50,955 bases of DNA. It comes from a bacterium (lineage in GTDB: Bacteria; Planctomycetota; UBA1135; GCA-002686595). The stretch is from contig JAAELL010000480.1 of NCBI GenBank assembly GCA_024226735.1, positions 1-50,955 on the forward strand. Direction: 5' to 3'. Shown here piece after piece: positions 1 to 7,411 of the stretch. A program made the position numbers and the translations under genes. Positions within the stretch are counted from its first letter, which is position 1. Every line of letters begins with the position of its first letter. Below the pieces are notes generated by a model. It was given only the letters and a program-made list of their open reading frames with translations. It was not told the origin of the DNA and did no database searches.

Positions 1-193
1 CTATCAGTTCGACGCCGGCGGCGTGAGCCAAGAGATCATCAACGGTGGCCCGAACACCTACCAGACCGACGGCTCGGTGGCGGGTATCCCGGCGATCATG
101 TCCGGCGACACCAACTACTTCCAGGGCTGGTACCGCGACATTGCGGGGTTCGATAGCAACTTCACCAACTCGCTCGGCGTGACGTTCTTCTAG
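1..193 (+). CDS. C-terminal fragment of a secreted protein (5' end outside window)
   Basis: Only the last 63 codons are present, read from base 2 to the TAG at 191-193. The fragment is rich in Gly, Asn, Thr and aromatic residues and ends SNFTNSLGVTFF. The motif FQGWYRDIAG followed by SNFT and a hydrophobic TFF end resembles the C-terminus of many secreted planctomycete beta-rich proteins; that comparison is from memory. A nearly identical tail (SNFTDGVSLTFF) ends the broken kelch gene at 36232-36705, so it is a shared module here. The function of the full protein cannot be judged. Confidence 0.75.
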   Translation, partial: YQFDAGGVSQEIINGGPNTYQTDGSVAGIPAIMSGDTNYFQGWYRDIAGFDSNFTNSLGVTFF

Positions 194-215
194 GAACGAG
201 CCAAAGCGATCGAAC

Positions 216-245
216 AGGGCGGCGTCCTCCGGGGCGCCGCCCTTT
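216..245 (+). terminator. Rho-independent-type terminator
   Basis: A perfect 9-bp GC-rich stem (AGGGCGGCG paired with CGCCGCCCT) encloses a 10-base loop and runs into TTTCTTC. It lies 22 bases after the upstream stop codon and just before the convergent SGNH gene. Confidence 0.7.
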
Positions 246-255
246 CTTCGTGTCG

Positions 256-1329
256 TCAGTGCAGCAGCGCTTCGATCTCCTGCGCTGCTCGCAGCGCCAG
301 GAGCACACGCTGTGCCTGCGCCCGGCAGCCCGCATCGGTGAAGTGCACCGAGTCACGGAAGTGCTCGCCGTCCGCGGGAATGTCGTGCTCGCCCTCGACG
401 AGCAACGCGCCCTCTTGAGCGGCGACCCTGCGAATCACGCCGTTGTACGCGGCGAACAGCCCGACGAAGTCGTCGGGCACGAGGTAGGGGTTGTAGAAGA
501 TCGAGGTGTTGCAGGCGGCGAGGCGTTCCTCGGCGCTCTGCTCCTCGCGGACGCGCGTCGAGAAGGTCACCAGGACCACGACCCGCGCGTCCTTCTTGCA
601 GGCGCGCACGAGCTCGGTCAGGCGGCGCTCGAAGCCGGCCGCGGGCACGGCGGGGCCGAGGGTGAGCTTGTCCCGGGACTGGCTCCGCATGCGCTTTTGG
701 AGGAGCACGTTCTTCTCGATCAGGTTCCAGGCGAGCGAGCGGCGCGCGAACCAGCTCGTTCCGGTCTCGGCGGGCAGCTCGATGCCCCCGGCCTCGGCCA
801 GAGGACGCGTGTCGACCGTGATGTCGTTCGTCGCGTGGTAGATCACGGCGACGTCCGGTGCGACGGGGGCGAGCCGGTGCTCCCAGTTCACGAGGCTCTG
901 CTGGGTCGAGTAGCCTCCGACGCCGCCGTTGGCCCAGTCGATGTCCGCCGCGGGAAACGCCTCGGCGAGGCCGGTGGCGACGAGTGCCGGCCACGTCGCG
1001 GCGTTGCTCGAGACCTCGGCGCAGTACGTCGTCGACCCGCCGAGGAAGGCGAAGCGCACGCGTCCCTGCGGCTTGGGCATCTCGAGCTCGGGGCTGCGGA
1101 AGCCGCGGCTGTCGATTTCGATCGACTCGGTGACGGAGTGGGGGATCGGGATCTCGAGCCCGGACTCGGTGTGCGTCGCGAAGCTGTAGATCGGACCGAA
1201 CGTCCCGTAGCGCGTCCACTGCCGCAGCCGTGCGGTGCCCTCGGCCGCCAGCCCGACCAGGACGAGCAGGCCCAAGACGATCAGTCCGCGGCGCCGCAGG
1301 CCCGCACGTGCCGAGAGCGCTGCCGCCAT
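256..1329 (-). CDS. Membrane-anchored SGNH/GDSL-type hydrolase
   Basis: The 357-aa product has one N-terminal hydrophobic segment (about residues 14-30), so the catalytic domain probably lies outside the inner membrane. SGNH blocks are visible: FLGGST with the nucleophile Ser near residue 99, GGVGGYS supplying the oxyanion Gly, HATND in place of the usual GxND, and DSVHFTDAG near the C-terminus supplying Asp and His. The family hydrolyses esters, often O-acetyl groups on glycans or lipids; the substrate here is unknown. Its ATG is 3 bases after the stop of the sigma-factor gene, so the two are probably co-transcribed and this enzyme may belong to a sigma-controlled envelope function. Confidence 0.85.
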   Translation of the reverse strand: MAAALSARAGLRRRGLIVLGLLVLVGLAAEGTARLRQWTRYGTFGPIYSFATHTESGLEIPIPHSVTESIEIDSRGFRSPELEMPKPQGRVRFAFLGGSTTYCAEVSSNAATWPALVATGLAEAFPAADIDWANGGVGGYSTQQSLVNWEHRLAPVAPDVAVIYHATNDITVDTRPLAEAGGIELPAETGTSWFARRSLAWNLIEKNVLLQKRMRSQSRDKLTLGPAVPAAGFERRLTELVRACKKDARVVVLVTFSTRVREEQSAEERLAACNTSIFYNPYLVPDDFVGLFAAYNGVIRRVAAQEGALLVEGEHDIPADGEHFRDSVHFTDAGCRAQAQRVLLALRAAQEIEALLH

Positions 1330-1332
1330 GCG

Positions 1333-2745
1333 TCAGCGGTCGAGCGCGTGCGTCGCGGGTGCGCCCCGGGAGACTTCGACCACGCCCAGGACCGGCCAAT
1401 CGGCCCAGTCGTGGTCGGGGTCGCCCGAGTCGACCTTGATCTCGACGCGCCCGACCGGCGCCGCCGTGAAGCTCGCCGTCCCGTTCGTGACGTCGACGCC
1501 TTGAAGGAACTCGTAGCCCACGCCGTTCGTCACGTACGCGAACAGTGTCCCGTGCCCCTCGGGAACGCCGGTCACGGTCAGGTGCGAAGTCAGCTGGTTG
1601 TGCTCGAAGTCCTGAACTTCGGAGTCCTCGAGGTGCGTGCTGAGCGCCATGGCTTCGTACTGGCCGTTCTCATACACCGAGCCGAGGACGAGCCTGTGGG
1701 CACCAGCGCCCTCTCGCTCGAGGGCGAACCAGCCCTTGGCGACCGTACCGTGGACCGTGCACTCCTCGACGCAATGCTTGGGCCGCAGGCGTGCGTGCCA
1801 GCGTTCGGCGGGGACACCGTCGACGAGGAAGCGACCGCGGATTCCCACGCGGGCGACTGGTTCGGGCTGGGCCCCGGATTCCTCCGCGGGCGCGGCATCG
1901 ATGCCAGCGCCGACGAGCTCGACGGGTATGGCCTCGGGATCGGCCTCGAGCATTCCCGCGCCCTGCGCAGGGCCGGCGGAGATACGCGCGGCGAGCGCTG
2001 TTCGCGGCGCTTCGGTCTCGGGCGTCTCCGGGGCCGCGACAGCAGCGTGCTCCATGGCCAGCGACGCGACGTCGTTCGGGCTCGAGCGCGTGCGCAGCAG
2101 GCTCCAGGCGGGGATGCCGACGGCGAGCGCTCCGCAGGCCACCGCCGCGAGGACGCCGGGCGAGAGGGCGGCGGTCGTCGCTGCGGTGTTGGACGCGACC
2201 CGTTTGGCGTTGTCGCCGAGCAGCGGCGCGAGCGTGAGCACGAGACGCTCCTCCCCGTACTCGAACTGCAGCTGGCAGCGCAGGCGGTCGTGGGCGCTGG
2301 CGAGCACCTTGCGCACCGTGCTGTCGTGCGCGCGCTCGATCGAAGCGATGTTCGCGATCGATATGTCTTCCTGCCAGTACATCAGCACGATGCGTTTCTC
2401 GCGTGCCGGGAGCGCGTCGATCGCGTCGCTGACCGCGCGCGCGGCCTCGAAGCGCTCGATCGCCAGCTCCGGGCTCGCGGCCGTCGAACTGATCAGCTCG
2501 GCGTCTTCCTCCGCGAGCATCTCCGGCTTGCGTCGCCGGTGCAGCGAACGCGCGAGGTTGCGCAGAACCGTCTCGAGCCAGGCCTTGGGACGACTGAAGT
2601 CGGCCGGCGGGTTGGCGATCGCGCGCGCAAAGGTCTCTTGGACCAATTCGCGCGCGTCGTCATCCCCGCGAACCAGCGTACGAGCGAGGCGCTGCAGCCA
2701 GCGCTCGTGCTGGATCAAGTCGTCGAAGAGGGCCGCGTCGGTCAT
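1333..2745 (-). CDS. ECF-type sigma factor with transmembrane and extracytoplasmic C-terminal domain
   Basis: Residues 1-165 look like an RNA polymerase sigma-70 ECF factor. The region-2 helix ends in DDARELVQETFARA, and region 4 has ALPAREKRIVLMYW followed by a helix-turn-helix ending STVRKVLASAHDRLR. A single hydrophobic segment at about 196-217 follows, then about 250 residues with a beta-rich pattern like carboxypeptidase-regulatory or Ig-like domains (GRFLVDGVPAERW onward). Ordinary ECF factors are about 170-200 aa; this one has 470. ECF factors with C-terminal extensions are known in Planctomycetes. The inferred design is a sigma factor tethered to the membrane and controlled by an external sensor. 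No separate anti-sigma gene is adjacent. Confidence 0.85.
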   Translation of the reverse strand: MTDAALFDDLIQHERWLQRLARTLVRGDDDARELVQETFARAIANPPADFSRPKAWLETVLRNLARSLHRRRKPEMLAEEDAELISSTAASPELAIERFEAARAVSDAIDALPAREKRIVLMYWQEDISIANIASIERAHDSTVRKVLASAHDRLRCQLQFEYGEERLVLTLAPLLGDNAKRVASNTAATTAALSPGVLAAVACGALAVGIPAWSLLRTRSSPNDVASLAMEHAAVAAPETPETEAPRTALAARISAGPAQGAGMLEADPEAIPVELVGAGIDAAPAEESGAQPEPVARVGIRGRFLVDGVPAERWHARLRPKHCVEECTVHGTVAKGWFALEREGAGAHRLVLGSVYENGQYEAMALSTHLEDSEVQDFEHNQLTSHLTVTGVPEGHGTLFAYVTNGVGYEFLQGVDVTNGTASFTAAPVGRVEIKVDSGDPDHDWADWPVLGVVEVSRGAPATHALDR

Positions 2746-2795
2746 GCTTGGTTGCTACGACGCCGCGGGCGTCGCACGGCCGCCTCGAGGGATCG

Positions 2796-3107
2796 CTACT
2801 CGTTGGGGCTCGTCGAGTCGTTGGAGCAGGAGTACGTGACCTTGTAGCCGATGCACTCGCCAGCGGTGTCACAATAGTAATCGACGACGCGATCGGCGGT
2901 ACCACACTCCATGGTGATATCGACGTCCCAGTTCTTGTCGGGCTGGTTGGCGCATCCTGTGCGGCTGACCGTGCCGCGGAACACGCACCTGCCGCTCTCC
3001 GTGGCGCACCTGATCGATTGGCTGAACGTGCAGCCCTCGCAGCGCGTGGTGCAGGTTCCGGGGGTGGGGACGGTCGTCGTGCCCTCGTGCGAACAGGAGC
3101 AGGCCAT
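2796..3107 (-). CDS. Cys-rich small protein, unknown function
   Basis: This 103-aa protein has 12 cysteines spaced along its whole length (residues 3, 5, 19, 23, 26, 34, 41, 52, 68, 79, 84 and 93), with many Thr and Ser. There is no signal peptide or membrane segment, which is odd for a disulfide-style pattern; metal binding is an alternative. A GGAG sits just upstream of the ATG. It lies 51 bases ahead of the sigma-factor gene on the same strand and is divergent from cutC. I do not recognise a family. Confidence 0.6.
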   Translation of the reverse strand: MACSCSHEGTTTVPTPGTCTTRCEGCTFSQSIRCATESGRCVFRGTVSRTGCANQPDKNWDVDITMECGTADRVVDYYCDTAGECIGYKVTYSCSNDSTSPNE

Positions 3108-3264
3108 GGGGTCTCCGGTCTTCGAAACGAAACGGGGAAGGCCTCAACCTTCGGCTCCGGGAGGCGTCACGGACAAGGGCTAACGCATCGCGAATTGCCC
3201 CAATCCAGGACGATTGCCCGTGATCTCGGTCGATTCCGGCGGTTCGTTTTGGGTGGCCCGCCAC

Positions 3265-3270
3265 TAAAAT
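3265..3270 (+). promoter_or_regulatory. -10-like element of cutC (possible leaderless start)
   Basis: TAAAAT (5/6 match to TATAAT) lies 8 bases before the cutC ATG at 3279. No Shine-Dalgarno sequence fits between them, so transcription may start at or next to the ATG. No convincing -35 box is seen. Confidence 0.4.
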
Positions 3271-3278
3271 CCCCGCGG

Positions 3279-4049
3279 ATGACACGAGACCGCGAGGAGC
3301 CGCGCCGACTGGAGGTCTGCGTCGAGACCGTTACGGACGCTTTGGTGGCCGAGGCGGGGGGGGCCGCGCGCCTCGAGCTCTGCACCGCTCTTGCCGTCGG
3401 GGGGGTCACGCCGTCGCCGGGCCTCTTGCACGAGACGCTCGCGGCCGTGCGCATTCCGATCGTCGTGCTCACGCGCCCGCGCCGTGGAGACTTCCTCTAC
3501 GACGCCGCCGACTTCGCGGTGCTCGAGCGCGACGTGCGCTACGCGCGTGACGCCGGTGCCGCGGGAGTCGCGACTGGCGTGCTGACCCGCGACGGGCGGA
3601 TCGACGTGGAGCGGTGCAAGGCGCTCGTGGCGGCGGCTGCTCCGCTGTCCGTCACGTTCCACCGCGCGTTCGACCTGGCGCGCGACCAGGACGAGGCGCT
3701 CGACGCACTCGTCGCGCTGGGGTTCGAGCGCGTTCTCACCTCCGGGGGAGCGGCGGATGTCGAGCGCGGCGCCGAAGCTCTGCGGCGTCTCGTCGCGCGA
3801 GCGGGCGCGGCGATCACGGTCATGCCCGGTGGCGGCGTGCGGTCGAGCAACGCGGACGAGCTCCTGCGGACGACCGGAGCGCGCGAGCTCCACGCTTCCG
3901 CTTCGACCGATCGCGCGAGCGCGATGGAATCCGCGCCGACGGCCCCGGCGCTCGGGTCCGCGCAGGCTGCGGACGAGCGGGTTCGGCGCGTGACCTCGAT
4001 CGAGGAGGTCCGTGCGCTCGCCGCGGCGCTCGCGGACGCGGACTCCTGA
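3279..4049 (+). CDS. cutC: CutC-family protein (copper homeostasis)
   Basis: The 256-aa product matches the CutC TIM-barrel family. LEVCVETVTDALVAEAGGA opens the barrel, followed by RLELCTALAVGGVTPSPGL, IVVLTRPRRGDFLY, a GVATGVLTRDGRID strand, SVTFHRAFD, FERVLTSGGA and ITVMPGGGV, ending in a strand with ELHAS. Length is close to the usual ~250 aa. CutC was linked to copper tolerance in E. coli but its biochemical role is unsettled. An upstream in-frame extension exists; the ATG at 3279 was chosen because the family begins here. It is followed 43 bases later by the S9D peptidase gene. Confidence 0.9.
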   Translation: MTRDREEPRRLEVCVETVTDALVAEAGGAARLELCTALAVGGVTPSPGLLHETLAAVRIPIVVLTRPRRGDFLYDAADFAVLERDVRYARDAGAAGVATGVLTRDGRIDVERCKALVAAAAPLSVTFHRAFDLARDQDEALDALVALGFERVLTSGGAADVERGAEALRRLVARAGAAITVMPGGGVRSSNADELLRTTGARELHASASTDRASAMESAPTAPALGSAQAADERVRRVTSIEEVRALAAALADADS

Positions 4050-4092
4050 GCGTTTCGCGTACGATGGGCGGCCCTCGAGCAATGGAGATGCC

Positions 4093-6525
4093 ATGTCCTT
4101 CCGCGTGCCCGCGACCGTCCTGTCCCTCGCCTTCTGCGCCGTCCTCCCTTTGAGCGCCCAGGAGGGCTACCGCCTGCCGCCGCAGGACGTGGTCGACATC
4201 GTCGACGCGGCCCCGGCGCCGTCCGTGTCGATCAGCCCCGACGGCCGGTGGAAGCTCGCCACGCACCGCAGTGCGCTGCCGAGCATCGCGGACGTCTCGC
4301 GCCGGATGTTGCGACTCGCCGGCATGCGCATCGATCCCGCGGCCAACGCGCGCTTCACGACGCGCTTCATCGAACGCATCACGCTCTCGCAGCTCGAGGG
4401 CGAGGACGTGCTCGAGGTGAAAGTGAACCCGGGCAACCGGATCGCGAGCGTGATGTGGGCGCCCGATTCGGCGCATTTCGTCTACACGGTCGTGATCGAC
4501 GACGGCAGCGAGCTGTGGGCCGTCGCACCGGCCGATCTCGAGCGGCGATCGTGGCGCGTCACCGGCCGCTTGAACACCGTGCTCGGCGGGCCGTCCTTCA
4601 GCGCGGACGGCAAGCGCATCTTGTGCCGGCTCGTCCCGCCGGATCGCGCCGGCGAGCCCGCGCCGCCCGCCGCGCCGAGCGGCCCCAACATCCAGTCGAC
4701 CGAGGGTGAGCGCTCGCCGTTGCGCACGTACCAGGACCTGCTCGCCAGCGAGCACGACGCGCAGCTGTTCGAGCACTACGCCACGGCCGAGCTCGTGAGC
4801 TTCCCGCTCGCCGGCGGCGAGGGCCACGTGCACGCGCGCGGCATGGTCACCAGCGCGAGTTTCTCGCCCGACGGAGAGTGGCTCCTGCACACGCGCATCG
4901 AGCGGCCATTCTCGTTCTTGATGCCGTACTACTCGTTTCCGAGCAAGACCGCCGTGCGCCGCGCCGACCGCGCGCTCGAAGGCGGCGGCGAGGACTACGT
5001 CCTCATCTCGAAGCGGCCGCTGCAGAAGAACGTGCCGATCGGCGGCGTGGCCACCGGGCGCCGGGACGTGCAGTGGAAGGCGAGCGCTGCGGCGACGTTG
5101 GCTTGGGTCGAGGCGCTCGACGGGGGCGACCCCGAGCGCAAGGTCGAGCACCGCGACCAGTGGTGGACCCTCGCGGCCCCCTTCGAGGGCGGACCGAGCG
5201 AGCTCGCGCGCGTCGAGCACCGCGCGCGGGGGCTGGACTGGTTCGCCGACCCCGAGCACTTCCTCACGAGCGAATACGACCGCGACCGGCGCTGGACGCG
5301 GACGATCCTGCACACGCCGCAGCGCACGAGCGTGCTCGAGGACCGCAGCGTGCGCGACCGCTACGGCGATCCCGGCTCGCTCGTCACCGAGCGCGGACCG
5401 TTCGGGCGCCGCGTCGTGCGGCGCGACGGCGTCCACGCCTGGCGCACCGGCGACGGCGCCTCGCCCGAGGGCGTCCTGCCGTTCCTCGACCGGCTGAACC
5501 TCGGCACGCTCGAGACCGAGCGCGTCTGGCGCAGCGCGGAAGACGCGTACGAGTCGGTCGTGAAAGTGCTCGAGGGTGCGACGCCCGCGCTGGTCACGCG
5601 CCACCAGACAAAGACCGATCCGCCCAACTACCGGCTGCGCCGTCCGGGCACGGACGTCGTGGCGCTGACGCGCTTCGCGGACCCGACGCCGCAGCTGCGC
5701 GGCGTGACCAAAAAGCTCCTGCGCTACGAGCGCGCCGACGGCGTGCCGCTCTCGGGGACGCTGTACCTGCCGGCGAACTACCAGGAGGGTGAGCGGCTTC
5801 CGCTCTTCGTCTGGGCCTACCCGCGCGAGTACAACGATCCGCGCACGGCGGGGCAGGTCACGACGAGCGAGCACCGCTTCACGAGCATCTCGGGTTCCTC
5901 CCATCTCGTGCTCGTCACCCAGGGATGGGCGGTCCTCGATGGCGCGACGATGCCGGTCATCGGCGACGCCGAGACGATGAACGACACGTTCCGCGAGCAG
6001 ATCGTGGACGCTGCCGAAGCGGCGATTGCCGCCGCGGTCGGCGAGGGGGTCGCGGACCCCGCGCGCGTCGCCGTCGGCGGGCACAGCTACGGCGCCTTCA
6101 TGACGGCCAACCTGCTCGCCCACTGCGATCTGTTCCGGGCGGGCGTCGCGCGCAGCGGCGCGTACAACCGCACCTTGACGCCCTTCGGTTTCCAGTCGGA
6201 ACGGCGCACGGTTTGGCAGGCGCTCGAGACGTACTGCGCGGTTTCGCCCTTCATGCACGCGGACAAGATCGGTGAGCCGATCCTGCTGGTGCACGGGGAG
6301 GTCGACAACAACTCCGGGACGTTCCCGATGCAGTCGCGACGCCTCTTCCAGGCGATCAAGGGCAACGGCGGGACCGCGCGCCTGGTCATGCTGCCGAACG
6401 AGAGCCATGGGTACCGGGCGCGCGAATCGGTGCTGCACGTGCACGCCGAGACGATCGATTGGCTCGAGCGGCACGTGAAGACCGTGCGCACCGTCGAGGC
6501 CCGTTTCGAGGGGGGCGGGCGCTAG
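4093..6525 (+). CDS. S9D-type glutamyl endopeptidase (prolyl oligopeptidase family), secreted
   Basis: The 810-aa precursor has an N-terminal signal peptide ending LPLSA before QEG. An N-terminal beta-propeller-like part is followed by an alpha/beta hydrolase domain. The catalytic triad is readable: Ser665 in GGHSYGAFMTANLLAH, Asp738 in GEVDNNSGTFPMQ and His772 in NESHGYRARES. These blocks, plus ARSGAYNRTLTPFGFQ, closely match what I recall of the plant chloroplast glutamyl endopeptidase (family S9D) rather than generic S9 peptidases. Expected role: cleavage of peptides after Glu outside the cytoplasm. The ATG at 4093 has GGAG 5 bases upstream; the reading frame is open further upstream but lacks a signal peptide. 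Confidence 0.9.
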   Translation: MSFRVPATVLSLAFCAVLPLSAQEGYRLPPQDVVDIVDAAPAPSVSISPDGRWKLATHRSALPSIADVSRRMLRLAGMRIDPAANARFTTRFIERITLSQLEGEDVLEVKVNPGNRIASVMWAPDSAHFVYTVVIDDGSELWAVAPADLERRSWRVTGRLNTVLGGPSFSADGKRILCRLVPPDRAGEPAPPAAPSGPNIQSTEGERSPLRTYQDLLASEHDAQLFEHYATAELVSFPLAGGEGHVHARGMVTSASFSPDGEWLLHTRIERPFSFLMPYYSFPSKTAVRRADRALEGGGEDYVLISKRPLQKNVPIGGVATGRRDVQWKASAAATLAWVEALDGGDPERKVEHRDQWWTLAAPFEGGPSELARVEHRARGLDWFADPEHFLTSEYDRDRRWTRTILHTPQRTSVLEDRSVRDRYGDPGSLVTERGPFGRRVVRRDGVHAWRTGDGASPEGVLPFLDRLNLGTLETERVWRSAEDAYESVVKVLEGATPALVTRHQTKTDPPNYRLRRPGTDVVALTRFADPTPQLRGVTKKLLRYERADGVPLSGTLYLPANYQEGERLPLFVWAYPREYNDPRTAGQVTTSEHRFTSISGSSHLVLVTQGWAVLDGATMPVIGDAETMNDTFREQIVDAAEAAIAAAVGEGVADPARVAVGGHSYGAFMTANLLAHCDLFRAGVARSGAYNRTLTPFGFQSERRTVWQALETYCAVSPFMHADKIGEPILLVHGEVDNNSGTFPMQSRRLFQAIKGNGGTARLVMLPNESHGYRARESVLHVHAETIDWLERHVKTVRTVEARFEGGGR

Positions 6526-6566
6526 GCGGACGCTGGCTTCGTCGCTAGACTAGGCGGCCGCCCAAG

Positions 6567-7409
6567 GTGGCCGTGCCGCTCTCCATGCCCTCTCCAAGCC
6601 GCTCCCCGGGGGAATCCCGGGTTCGACTCCTGCCGACCGAGACCCCCTTTCCCGTTCACGTGACCCCCGATCGCCCGACGGCGGAGAGGGCCGTTGCTTG
6701 CGAGATCGCGGAGCTCGTGCGGTCCAAGTCGAGGACCGTGCTCGGCTTCGCGACCGGCAGCACGATGTGCGGCGTGTACGCCGAGCTCGTGCGCCTCGTG
6801 CGCGAGGAGGGCCTCGACCTGTCGGGGGTCGTGGCGTTCAACCTCGACGAGTACCTCGGCATTCCCGCCGCCGACCCGCGCTCGTTCCGGAGCTTCATGC
6901 GGCACGCGCTCTTCGACTACGTCAACGTGCCCGAGGACGCGATCCACATCCCCGACCCGGAGCTGGCGCGCTTCGATCCTGCGGGCTACGGCCTCCGCTA
7001 CGAGGAGACGATCCGCGCCGCGGGCGGGCTCGACCTGCAGCTCTTGGGGCTGGGACGCAACGCGCACATCGCCTTCAACGAGCCCGGCTCGGCCGCGGAC
7101 TCGCGCACGCGTGTCGTCGAGCTCGACGACGTGACGCGCCGGGTCGCCGAATCGAACGGGACCGCGGGCTTCGCAGTCGGCAGTGCGCCGACGCGCGCGG
7201 TGACGATGGGGATCGCGACGATCCTCGAGGCGCGCCGGCTGCGCGTCCTCGCCTTCGGTGAGGAGAAGGCCCAGGCGGTCGCCGCGACCGTCTTCGGTCC
7301 GCGCACGGCCGACGTCCCCGCGTCCCTCTTGCAGGGACACGCCGACGTCGAGGTCTGGGTCGACACCGCGGCCGCCGCCGGCCTCGCGCCCGGCGTGGGA
7401 GAGAGCTGA
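6567..7409 (+). CDS. nagB: Glucosamine-6-phosphate deaminase (NagB-like)
   Basis: The 280-aa product carries NagB signatures: LGFATGSTMCGVYAELVRL for phosphate binding, VAFNLDEYLGI with the catalytic Asp, and LLGLGRNAHIAFNEPGS. It should convert glucosamine-6-phosphate to fructose-6-phosphate and ammonia. The GTG at 6567 gives the longest form. GTG 6573 has AAGG 5 bases upstream, and ATG 6585 is also possible; the conserved part starts well downstream, so the first residues are uncertain. The stop is 2 bases before the symporter start, so the two are probably one operon for amino-sugar use. Confidence 0.88.
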   Translation: MAVPLSMPSPSRSPGESRVRLLPTETPFPVHVTPDRPTAERAVACEIAELVRSKSRTVLGFATGSTMCGVYAELVRLVREEGLDLSGVVAFNLDEYLGIPAADPRSFRSFMRHALFDYVNVPEDAIHIPDPELARFDPAGYGLRYEETIRAAGGLDLQLLGLGRNAHIAFNEPGSAADSRTRVVELDDVTRRVAESNGTAGFAVGSAPTRAVTMGIATILEARRLRVLAFGEEKAQAVAATVFGPRTADVPASLLQGHADVEVWVDTAAAAGLAPGVGES

Positions 7410-7411
7410 GC

